This document shows positions 6,296 through 11,729 of a stretch of DNA of 17,368 nucleotides, one piece after another. Location of the stretch: the NCBI GenBank assembly GCA_964545245.1, contig CAZJFC010000038.1:1-17368 (forward strand). The letters are read 5' to 3'. Made by a program: the position numbers and the translations under genes. The notes beneath the pieces are model-generated. The model made no database searches, was not told where the DNA came from, and saw only the letters and a program-made list of their open reading frames with translations. The stretch comes from CAZJFC01 sp964545245 (GTDB lineage Bacteria > Pseudomonadota > Alphaproteobacteria > Rickettsiales > 21-14-0-20-44-7). Numbering within the stretch: the first letter of the stretch is position 1; each line of letters opens with the position of its first letter.

Positions 6296-7081
6296 ATGTC
6301 AGTAAAAGTATTACCAGTAACGATCGCAGCCTGCGCCTGCCTTATCTCGCTCAAAGTGGCGCAGCTTTCCGGCATTTTCGAGGAGCCGGAGGAAACCGCT
6401 GCAAGCGAAATAACCATCAGCGCGAAAGCTGTTACGCCGAAACCGGCAGTAACTGCCGCAAAAGAAATCAGCAGTTTTGACGAGCTGGTGGAACAGGAAA
6501 AAATCTATGCGGGTGAGGGCGGCGAAGGGCTGGCGAACCTTGAAACCGCAGCCGCCGCGCCGAAAGAAGACGAAAAGAAAAAAGATGAACTCCCGCCAAA
6601 TGTAAGCAGGGAGCGCCCGGAAGAAAAACTGCCGATCTACCGTGACAGCGAAAAAGAGGTGCTGCAAAAACTTTCCGCCCGCCGCTCCGAGTTGGACGCA
6701 TGGCAGAAAGACCTCGAAATGAAAGAGGAACTCATCGGCGCTTCTTCCAAAAAACTTGATGTGAAGCTGGACGAACTCAAAAAACTGAAGGCCGATACTG
6801 AAGCGCTGCTCGCGCAATATCATGAGCAGGAAGACGCGAAAATCAAGAGCCTCGTCAAAATGTATGAGAACATGAAACCGGCTGCCGCTGCCTCGATCTT
6901 CGAGGAAATGGATATGGATATCATGCTTGAGATCGTGGACAAGATGGCAGAGAAAAAAGCCTCCCTCGTGCTCGCGAAAATGTCGCCGAAAAAGGCGAAG
7001 GATGTGACTGAGAAGCTGGCGTTGCAGCGGAGTTTTGCTGAAGAGAAGGGAGTTGCTCAGGCGCTAGGCACTAGGCACTAG
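6296..7081 (+). CDS. MotE-like flagellar protein with MgtE-N-like domain
   Basis: The 261-residue product begins with a hydrophobic signal or anchor segment (VTIAACACLISLKVAQL, about residues 8-24). An acidic, Ala-rich linker (60-110) and a charged coiled coil (about 118-180) follow. The C-terminal MgtE intracellular-N-like helical domain spans about 185-250 (MYENMKPAAAASIFEEMD, MAEKKASLVLAKMSPKKA). In Rhizobium, MotE is a periplasmic chaperone for the stator protein MotC; related FlbB/MotE-like proteins accompany fliM and fliL in other Alphaproteobacteria. The last six residues (ALGTRH) and the TAG stop are read from a heptamer repeat array, so the original C-terminus has apparently been altered. 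The family call is good; the exact role is inferred. Confidence 0.85.
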   Translation: MSVKVLPVTIAACACLISLKVAQLSGIFEEPEETAASEITISAKAVTPKPAVTAAKEISSFDELVEQEKIYAGEGGEGLANLETAAAAPKEDEKKKDELPPNVSRERPEEKLPIYRDSEKEVLQKLSARRSELDAWQKDLEMKEELIGASSKKLDVKLDELKKLKADTEALLAQYHEQEDAKIKSLVKMYENMKPAAAASIFEEMDMDIMLEIVDKMAEKKASLVLAKMSPKKAKDVTEKLALQRSFAEEKGVAQALGTRH

Positions 7082-7107
7082 TTAGGCACTAGGCTTTAGG
7101 CACTAGG
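7060..7107 (+). repeat. GGCACTA heptamer array, left flank of IVP gene
   Basis: Words GGCGCTA, GGCACTA and GGCACTA run from 7060 to 7080. After GTTA come GGCACTA, GGCTTTA and GGCACTA at 7085-7105. The array overlaps the 3' end of the MotE-like gene and supplies its stop codon. Segment 7085-7107 is matched by an inverted copy at 7487-7509 with one mismatch in 23. It also matches 205-227 with one mismatch. Confidence 0.9.
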
Positions 7108-7120
7108 TGGTGGTATAAAT

Positions 7121-7480
7121 TCAGGAGTTGTTTTTCAGGGCTTTACGCAATCCGTGCAGGAGTTTTAGGACTTCATTGGTCTTTTCGGATAAAATCTGGA
7201 ATTTTTCGCTGTTAATAAAATTCAGGTCATTTGCAAGTATGATTTGCGTTTCAAGTTCCGAGGCAGAACCAATGGCAATGGAAATAAAATGGGCGTAATC
7301 TTTTACACCTCCGCGTGAATATCCTTCTGCAATATTTGAAGGAATTGAAACCGCCGCGCGGCGTATTTGCAGCTTTAAGCCAAAATTTTCTTCCTTAGGG
7401 AAGGTTTCGGTTGCAGCATAAATATCGGCTACCAGTAACCGTGATTTTTGCCATGCAACCAAGTCCTTATAGCTTTTCAT
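7121..7480 (-). CDS. Four-helix bundle protein, 23S rRNA IVP family
   Basis: The 119-residue product carries the family hallmarks in order: SYKDLVAWQKS near the start, FPKEENFGLKLQIRRAA (28-43), SIPSNIAEGYSRGG (46-58) and SASELETQI (72-80), with helices throughout. These proteins were first seen encoded by intervening sequences of 23S rRNA in spirochaetes, and relatives include the Avd subunit of diversity-generating retroelements. Their general function is unknown. No rRNA or reverse transcriptase gene is in the window. The gene lies on the lpdA strand directly downstream of it, between inverted heptamer arrays. The ATG abuts the right-hand array, whose variant word supplies a GAGG ribosome site 6 nt upstream. 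Its A/T-rich codons differ from its neighbours and suggest transfer. Confidence 0.93.
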   Translation of the reverse strand: MKSYKDLVAWQKSRLLVADIYAATETFPKEENFGLKLQIRRAAVSIPSNIAEGYSRGGVKDYAHFISIAIGSASELETQIILANDLNFINSEKFQILSEKTNEVLKLLHGLRKALKNNS

Positions 7481-7509
7481 CTAGTGCCTCGTGCCTAAAG
7501 CCTAGTGCC
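7481..7509 (-). repeat. GGCACTA heptamer array, right flank of IVP gene
   Basis: On the minus strand the words GGCACTA, GGCTTTA, GGCACGA and GGCACTA run from 7509 to 7482, followed by one G and the IVP start codon. Segment 7509-7487 is the inverted partner of 7085-7107 with one mismatch (T to G). That mismatch makes the GAGG that serves as the ribosome site of the IVP gene. The lpdA stop codon lies 3 nt upstream of the array. Confidence 0.9.
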
Positions 7510-7512
7510 TGA

Positions 7513-8904
7513 TTAGCTGTGAATTGCGCGCTTATCAACCGCCAGCGCTGCTTCCTTCACGATTTCAGAGGTGGTCGGATGGGCGTGGCAGGTGCGGGCG
7601 ATGTCTTCGGCGGAGGCCTTGAACTCCATCGCCAGGGCGCATTCGGCTATCAGCGTTCCGGCGTCCGGGCCGATGATGTGTACGCCCAGCACGCGGTCGG
7701 TTTTCCTGTCGGCGAGGATTTTCGCGTAGCCTTCCGCATCACCGTTGGCAACTGCTCTGCCATTCGCGACGTAGAAGAATTTACCGGCGTTGTATTCAAT
7801 GCCTTCTTTTTTGAGTTCTTCCTCGGTGCGGCCAACGGAAGCGACTTCCGGGTGGGTGTAGATGATTCCGGGGATAACGTCATAATTCACGTGGGGTTTT
7901 TGTCCGGCGATAAGCTCGGCCACCGCAACGCCTTCTTCCTCGGCCTTGTGGGCAAGCATCGGGCCGGTGATAACGTCGCCGATCGCGTAAATGCCTTTTA
8001 CGCTGGTCTGGTAGTTGTGGTCGGTTTTCACGCGGCCACGCTCGTCGAGTTCAACGCCGGATTCCTTAAGGCCGAGGCCTTCGGTATATGGCTTGCGGCC
8101 TATTGAGACGAGGACGACATCTGCCTCAAGGGTTTCGGAAGCGCCGCCGCCGGCAGGCTCAACGGTGAGTTTCGCGCCTTTTTTGGTTTTTTCGACGCCG
8201 GTAACTTTAGTGGAGAGTTTGAATTTTATGCCCTGTTTTTCGAGAATTTTCTGGAAATCTTTGGCGAGGCCGCCGTCAAGCGCGCCACCGATTCCGCCGA
8301 GATATTCAACCACGGTGACTTCCGCGCCCAGCCTGCGCCAGACCGAGCCAAGCTCAAGGCCGATAACGCCGCCGCCGATGACTATCAGCTTTTTAGGCAC
8401 TTCGGAAAGCTCAAGCGCGCCGGTGGATGAAACGATGGTTTTCTCGTCAATTTCAACGCCGGGGAGGGAGGCGATGTCGGAGCCGGTGGCGATGACGATG
8501 TTGGCGGCTTCATAGGCTTTGCCGTCAACGTCGACCTTGCCGGAGCCGGTGATTTTACCGCTGCCTTTGAGGTAAGTGACCTTGTTCTTCCTGAACAGCA
8601 TTTCAATGCCGCCGTTCATTTGTTTCACTACGCCATCCTTGCGTTTCAGCATCGCGGCGAGGTCGAGCTTGACATTGCCGGTCTTGATGCCGTGTTTTTC
8701 GAGGCCGTGCTGCGCTTCCTCGAACAAATGGCTGGATTGCAGGAGGGCTTTGGAAGGGATGCAACCGACATTGAGGCAGGTTCCGCCAAGCGTGCCGCGT
8801 TTTTCCACGCAGGCTACTTTAAGGCCGAGCTGTGCCGCGCGGATTGCGGCCACATAGCCGCCGGGGCCTGCGCCGATTACGATTACGTCATATCTGTCAG
8901 TCAT
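7513..8904 (-). CDS. lpdA: Dihydrolipoyl dehydrogenase (E3)
   Basis: This FAD flavoprotein re-oxidises dihydrolipoyl groups of 2-oxoacid dehydrogenase complexes with NAD+. The 463-residue product has the FAD-binding GAGPGG motif (11-16), the redox disulfide GGTCLNVGCIPSK with Cys43 and Cys48, and the NAD-binding GGGVIGLELGSVW near 175. It also has the second FAD motif GIYAIGDV near 305 and the C-terminal active-site CHAHPTTSE with His near 442. Length is normal. An AAAGGA site precedes the ATG. Placement downstream of sucA and sucB suggests it serves 2-oxoglutarate dehydrogenase, though pyrF and a tautomerase gene intervene. Confidence 0.97.
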   Translation of the reverse strand: MTDRYDVIVIGAGPGGYVAAIRAAQLGLKVACVEKRGTLGGTCLNVGCIPSKALLQSSHLFEEAQHGLEKHGIKTGNVKLDLAAMLKRKDGVVKQMNGGIEMLFRKNKVTYLKGSGKITGSGKVDVDGKAYEAANIVIATGSDIASLPGVEIDEKTIVSSTGALELSEVPKKLIVIGGGVIGLELGSVWRRLGAEVTVVEYLGGIGGALDGGLAKDFQKILEKQGIKFKLSTKVTGVEKTKKGAKLTVEPAGGGASETLEADVVLVSIGRKPYTEGLGLKESGVELDERGRVKTDHNYQTSVKGIYAIGDVITGPMLAHKAEEEGVAVAELIAGQKPHVNYDVIPGIIYTHPEVASVGRTEEELKKEGIEYNAGKFFYVANGRAVANGDAEGYAKILADRKTDRVLGVHIIGPDAGTLIAECALAMEFKASAEDIARTCHAHPTTSEIVKEAALAVDKRAIHS

Positions 8905-8916
8905 AAAAATTCCTTT

Positions 8917-8948
8917 AGTTGCGGAGTTTCGGAGTTACGGTGTTGCGG
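8917..8948. repeat. Octamer array at the pyrF 3' end
   Basis: Four exact-phase 8-nt words read AGTTGCGG, AGTTTCGG, AGTTACGG and TGTTGCGG. The array spans the end of pyrF and most of the pyrF-lpdA gap. On the minus strand it encodes the last four PyrF residues (PATP) and the TAA stop, and it ends 12 nt before the lpdA ATG, at the edge of the lpdA ribosome site. Confidence 0.85.
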
Positions 8949-9636
8949 GGTTTTTTGCCCTGTGACTACGCAACTCATTTAATATGTTTTCGGCTGCCTG
9001 TCTAGGGTTTTGCGCCTGGGTTATGGGGCGGCCAACCACGATATAATCTGCGCCTGACTTGATGGCATCTGCCGGGGTGGTGACGCGGTTCTGGTCGCCT
9101 TTGTCGCTGCCTGCGGGGCGTATGCCGGGGGTGGCGATTTCAAGGTTGGGGAATTGGGTTTTGATAATTGAGGCTTCAAGCGGGGAGGCGATGACGCCAT
9201 CGGCACCTTCCTGCGCGGCGTAACCGGCACGGCGGAGGACGAGGTCTTTCACCGTGCGGCCATATTGCGCGGCGTAATCCTCGCCGAGGGAGGTAAGTAC
9301 GGTCACGCCAAAAACCTTTGTATCGGTGCCTTGTTTGCCTTTAACGGCGGCCTCAAGAACCTGTCTTTCGGCATGGACGGTGAGCATGTAAACGCCAAGC
9401 TGGGCAGCGTTGCGAACTGCGCTTTCTACCGTATGACCAATGTCGTGGTATTTGTAATCGAGGAAGATTCTCTTGCCCTTCTTCACCAGCGAGGAGATGA
9501 ATTCGTCATCGACGCGAAGGCCAAGCTCCATGCCGATCTTGAAAAAATCCGCCACGCCGTCGAGCTGGTCGATCAGGGAAAGCGCCTGTTTTTTATCAGG
9601 GAAATCAAGCGCGATGATGAGTTTGTCTTTTGGCAT
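8935..9636 (-). CDS. pyrF: Orotidine 5'-phosphate decarboxylase
   Basis: PyrF decarboxylates OMP to UMP, the last step of pyrimidine synthesis. The 233-residue product is a normal-length TIM barrel: IIALDF near residue 7 with the first Asp at 11, Lys33 in FFKIG, and the catalytic cluster FLDYKYHDIGHTV with Asp60, Lys62 and Asp65. The phosphate-binding ATPGIRP near 185 and YIVVGRPIT near 212 are also present. A GAGG ribosome site lies 5 nt before the ATG. The last four residues and the stop come from an octamer repeat array. The gene lies 23 nt after the tautomerase, in the run sucB-tautomerase-pyrF-lpdA. Confidence 0.97.
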   Translation of the reverse strand: MPKDKLIIALDFPDKKQALSLIDQLDGVADFFKIGMELGLRVDDEFISSLVKKGKRIFLDYKYHDIGHTVESAVRNAAQLGVYMLTVHAERQVLEAAVKGKQGTDTKVFGVTVLTSLGEDYAAQYGRTVKDLVLRRAGYAAQEGADGVIASPLEASIIKTQFPNLEIATPGIRPAGSDKGDQNRVTTPADAIKSGADYIVVGRPITQAQNPRQAAENILNELRSHRAKNPATP

Positions 9637-9659
9637 GGAACCTCGGAATTTCAGGAGTG

Positions 9660-9845
9660 CTAACTATCGACCACCAGTTTTCCGGCAACCGAGAAATCCT
9701 CATCCGCCATGTTGGAGATGATTATCCGCACCTTCTCAGGCGGGACGGAAAGGCTTTCGCAAATCGCTTTGGTCACGCCATCGGCCATTTGGCGTTTTTG
9801 TTCGACCGTGCGGCCTTCGAGGATGTGTATCTGTACGATCGGCAT
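9660..9845 (-). CDS. 4-oxalocrotonate tautomerase family protein
   Basis: The 61-residue product has the size and pattern of the small 4-oxalocrotonate tautomerases, which use an N-terminal proline (exposed by Met removal) as catalytic base. It begins MPIVQIHILEGRT, has the EQKRQMADGVTKAI helix and the VRIIISNMADEDF strand, and ends near residue 61. The first Pro and an Arg near residue 40 are present. Its start overlaps the sucB stop by one base (TAATG), so translation is probably coupled to sucB. Substrate cannot be told from sequence; no aromatic meta-cleavage genes are nearby, so a generic keto-enol tautomerase role is likelier. Confidence 0.88.
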   Translation of the reverse strand: MPIVQIHILEGRTVEQKRQMADGVTKAICESLSVPPEKVRIIISNMADEDFSVAGKLVVDS

Positions 9846-11005
9846 TAAGCCTCGATCAGCAGGCGTTCAGGGTTTTCGATGGCTTCCTTGATGCGCACGA
9901 GGAAAGTTACCGCTTCGCCGCCGTCGATGAGGCGGTGGTCATAGGAAAGGGCGATATACATCAGCGGGCGCGGGACAACCTGTCCGTTCACCACGGCAGG
10001 GCGTTCCTTGATGGCGTGCATGCCGAGGATCGCGGTTTGCGGAGGGTTGATAATTGGCGTGCTCATGAGCGAGCCATAGATGCCGCCGTTGGTGATGGAG
10101 AATGTGCCGCCGGTGAGGTCTTCCACGCTGATCTTGCCGTCACGCGCTTTTTTGCCGAGGCCGGATATTTCTTTTTCGATATCCGCGAAAGATTTCTGGT
10201 CGGCATCGCGCAGATTAGGGACGACAAGCCCGGTTTTGGTGCCGACGGCAACGCCGATATTGTAGTATTTTTTGTAAACGATTTCGTCGCCTTCGATGGA
10301 AGCGTTAACTGCCGGGATTTCTTTAAGCGCGGCAACCGCGGCTTTCACAAAGAAGGACATGAAGCCGAGTTTCGTGCCGTGCTTTTCAACGAATGAATCC
10401 TGATATTTTTTGCGGAGTTCCATGACATTGGTCATGTCCACTTCGTTGAAAGTGGTGAGGATTGCGGCGGTGTTCTGGGATTCCTTGAGGCGCTCGGCGA
10501 TGCGCTGGCGGAGTTTGGTCATCTTGACGCGCTCCTCGTGGTGCGCGGTTGATGGTTGTTGGTTGTTGGTTGATGGGGAAGGGTTTTGCACGTCTTCCTT
10601 GAGGATGCGGCCATCTTTGCCGGAGCCTTTCACCACGGAAAGGTCGATGTTTTTCTCGGTGGCGATCTTTGCGGCGGAGGGCATGGCGATTGTGCCGGAA
10701 GTGCCACCGGAGGCGGCTTTAGGGGCGGCGGCCTGAGCTTGGGCGGCGGCAGGTTTTGCTGAGGCAATAGCGCCTTCCTTGATTTTGCCGAGGGTTGCGC
10801 CTACTGATACTTCGTCGCCTTCCTTCACCGCGAGGGATTCGATGACACCGGCGGCGGGGGCGTTGACTTCAACCGTCACCTTGTCGGTTTCAAGCTCCAT
10901 GATGACTTCGTCGGCCTGAACCTGTTCGCCGGCCTTTTTGGTGATTTTCGCGATGGTTGCGGTTGAAATGCTCTCTCCGAGAGTAGGGACTTTTATATCA
11001 GCCAT
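9845..11005 (-). CDS. sucB: Dihydrolipoyl succinyltransferase (E2 of OGDH)
   Basis: E2 core of the 2-oxoglutarate dehydrogenase complex. From the ATG at 11003-11005 the product has 386 residues. They comprise a lipoyl domain (1-75, lipoyl Lys42 in ETDKVTVEV), an Ala/Pro linker and a peripheral-subunit-binding domain (about 106-138, AMPSAAKIATEKNIDL). A second linker follows, then the catalytic domain ending in SYDHRLIDGGEAV with His357 and Asp361. An AGGA site 8 nt upstream supports this start; a TTG at 11030-11032 would add nine residues read from a repeat. Linker residues about 142-152 (PSTNNQQPST) are read from a GGTTGWT heptamer array. sucA lies 2.2 kb away, beyond an opposite-strand gene. 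Confidence 0.96.
   Translation of the reverse strand: MADIKVPTLGESISTATIAKITKKAGEQVQADEVIMELETDKVTVEVNAPAAGVIESLAVKEGDEVSVGATLGKIKEGAIASAKPAAAQAQAAAPKAASGGTSGTIAMPSAAKIATEKNIDLSVVKGSGKDGRILKEDVQNPSPSTNNQQPSTAHHEERVKMTKLRQRIAERLKESQNTAAILTTFNEVDMTNVMELRKKYQDSFVEKHGTKLGFMSFFVKAAVAALKEIPAVNASIEGDEIVYKKYYNIGVAVGTKTGLVVPNLRDADQKSFADIEKEISGLGKKARDGKISVEDLTGGTFSITNGGIYGSLMSTPIINPPQTAILGMHAIKERPAVVNGQVVPRPLMYIALSYDHRLIDGGEAVTFLVRIKEAIENPERLLIEA
10547..10574. repeat. GGTTGWT heptamer array inside sucB
   Basis: Four uninterrupted 7-nt words read GGTTGAT, GGTTGTT, GGTTGTT and GGTTGAT. Total length 28 is not a multiple of three, so this is a DNA-level repeat and not a peptide repeat. It lies in the flexible linker between the binding and catalytic domains of SucB, where insertions are tolerated. 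Confidence 0.9.
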
Positions 11006-11017
11006 GGGTGGGTTCCT

Positions 11018-11038
11018 AGTTATTAGTTCCAAGTTATG
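11018..11038. repeat. AGTTATT-type heptamer array in sucB leader
   Basis: Three 7-nt words, AGTTATT, AGTTCCA and AGTTATG, sit 12 nt upstream of the sucB ATG. The array is short and imperfect, so chance is possible. I list it because it has the same unit length and gene-edge position as the other arrays. Confidence 0.5.
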
Positions 11039-11047
11039 TTAAGGCAA

Positions 11048-11075
11048 TTTCTAGTCCTGATGGCTGAAAAGTCAA
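11048..11075 (-). promoter_or_regulatory. Possible sigma-70 promoter for sucB
   Basis: On the minus strand TTGACT (11075-11070), a 16-nt spacer and TAGAAA (11053-11048) lie about 43 nt upstream of the sucB start. The -35 matches 5 of 6 and the -10 matches 4 of 6. Because sucA is far away, sucB needs a promoter here. The rest of 11076-11163 shows only a 7-bp inverted repeat (AAACAAG with CTTGTTT) and nothing else I can name. Confidence 0.4.
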
Positions 11076-11163
11076 TAACAACATGGCAAAACAAGGCGAT
11101 TCAGCGGCTTGTTTATGATATTAGTTTCTTTTAACTAAATTTTGTAGGGGAGGTTAATAACAT

Positions 11164-11238
11164 GTCATTGCGAGCGAACAGCGTGAGCGCGGCAATCCAG
11201 CTTGGATTGCTTCGTCGGCGTTGCCTCCTCGCAATGAC
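11164..11238. repeat. 75-bp dispersed palindromic element, copy 2
   Basis: Same element as 3895-3969, same orientation, 71 of 75 positions identical. The terminal 11-bp inverted repeats are intact; the inner stem is GCAATCCA with TGGATTGC. It lies between sucB and the terminator of the DUF378 gene. Confidence 0.92.
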
Positions 11239-11263
11239 GTAGTTTTAATGTATTTTGGAGGGT

Positions 11264-11292
11264 AAAAAAAGAGGCCCCGGTGAAGGGGCCTC
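11264..11292 (-). terminator. Intrinsic terminator of the DUF378 gene
   Basis: GAGGCCCC at 11271-11278 pairs perfectly with GGGGCCTC at 11285-11292 around a 6-nt loop. On the minus strand a run of seven T follows (11270-11264). This is a strong Rho-independent terminator 24 nt past the DUF378 stop, separating that gene from sucB. Confidence 0.95.
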
Positions 11293-11315
11293 CAACTGTT
11301 TAACAGCGCGTTCCG

Positions 11316-11516
11316 CTATTTAACGAGTTTTTTGGTAACATCATGAAACAGATGGTATACTGCTGATATACCAACGAAGATGTATACTACCTTAGCCAAT
11401 GTTCCGGTACCGAATATCGTACCTAACAGGTCAAGGCCAAATGCACCGTATAGACCTACATGTAAACCTGCTACCAGAAGTAAGATAGTCATAATTTTAA
11501 GTATAGTCTTGTCCAT
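11316..11516 (-). CDS. DUF378-type small membrane protein
   Basis: The 66-residue product has two hydrophobic helices (about 7-25 and 40-58) joined by GAFGLDLLGTIFGTGTLA. This layout, with a Gly at the centre of helix 1 and FxLD in the loop, fits the DUF378 (YuzA-like) family of small membrane proteins of unknown function. It has a strong AAAGGAG ribosome site 7 nt upstream of the ATG and its own intrinsic terminator, so it is probably a monocistronic unit. Nothing in the context ties it to sucA or sucB. The interval 11517-11695 upstream shows a possible TATGAT -10 but no convincing -35. Confidence 0.78.
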   Translation of the reverse strand: MDKTILKIMTILLLVAGLHVGLYGAFGLDLLGTIFGTGTLAKVVYIFVGISAVYHLFHDVTKKLVK

Positions 11517-11695
11517 TTTTCTCTCCTTTGCGGAAAGGTTCAGACTCCTGATTCCTTTCCTGTTGTTATGATTACATCATACCACAAAAACCCGCGGAAT
11601 TCCGGGGAATTCGTTGCTGCACCGCCATAAGTATGTGTGCAGCGCAGTAATGTAATAAATTCTTAATAGTAATATGTTATATATGCCCGCTTCGG

Positions 11696-11723
11696 TTGAC
11701 TCCCGCTTTCCACGTGCTACAAC
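11696..11723 (+). promoter_or_regulatory. Promoter of a leaderless transcript
   Basis: TTGACT at 11696-11701 and TACAAC at 11718-11723 are separated by 16 nt. The start codon at 11730 lies seven bases after the -10 end, where transcription would begin, and no ribosome site precedes it. The mRNA would therefore be leaderless or nearly so. Confidence 0.6.
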
Positions 11724-11729
11724 ACATAA

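Noticed and set aside
7060..7107. CRISPR-like array
   Set aside because: Units are 7 nt with no unique spacers of constant length, and no cas genes are present.
7121..7480. Diversity-generating retroelement (Avd-like gene)
   Set aside because: No reverse transcriptase, template repeat or variable repeat is visible. The protein matches the general IVP family.
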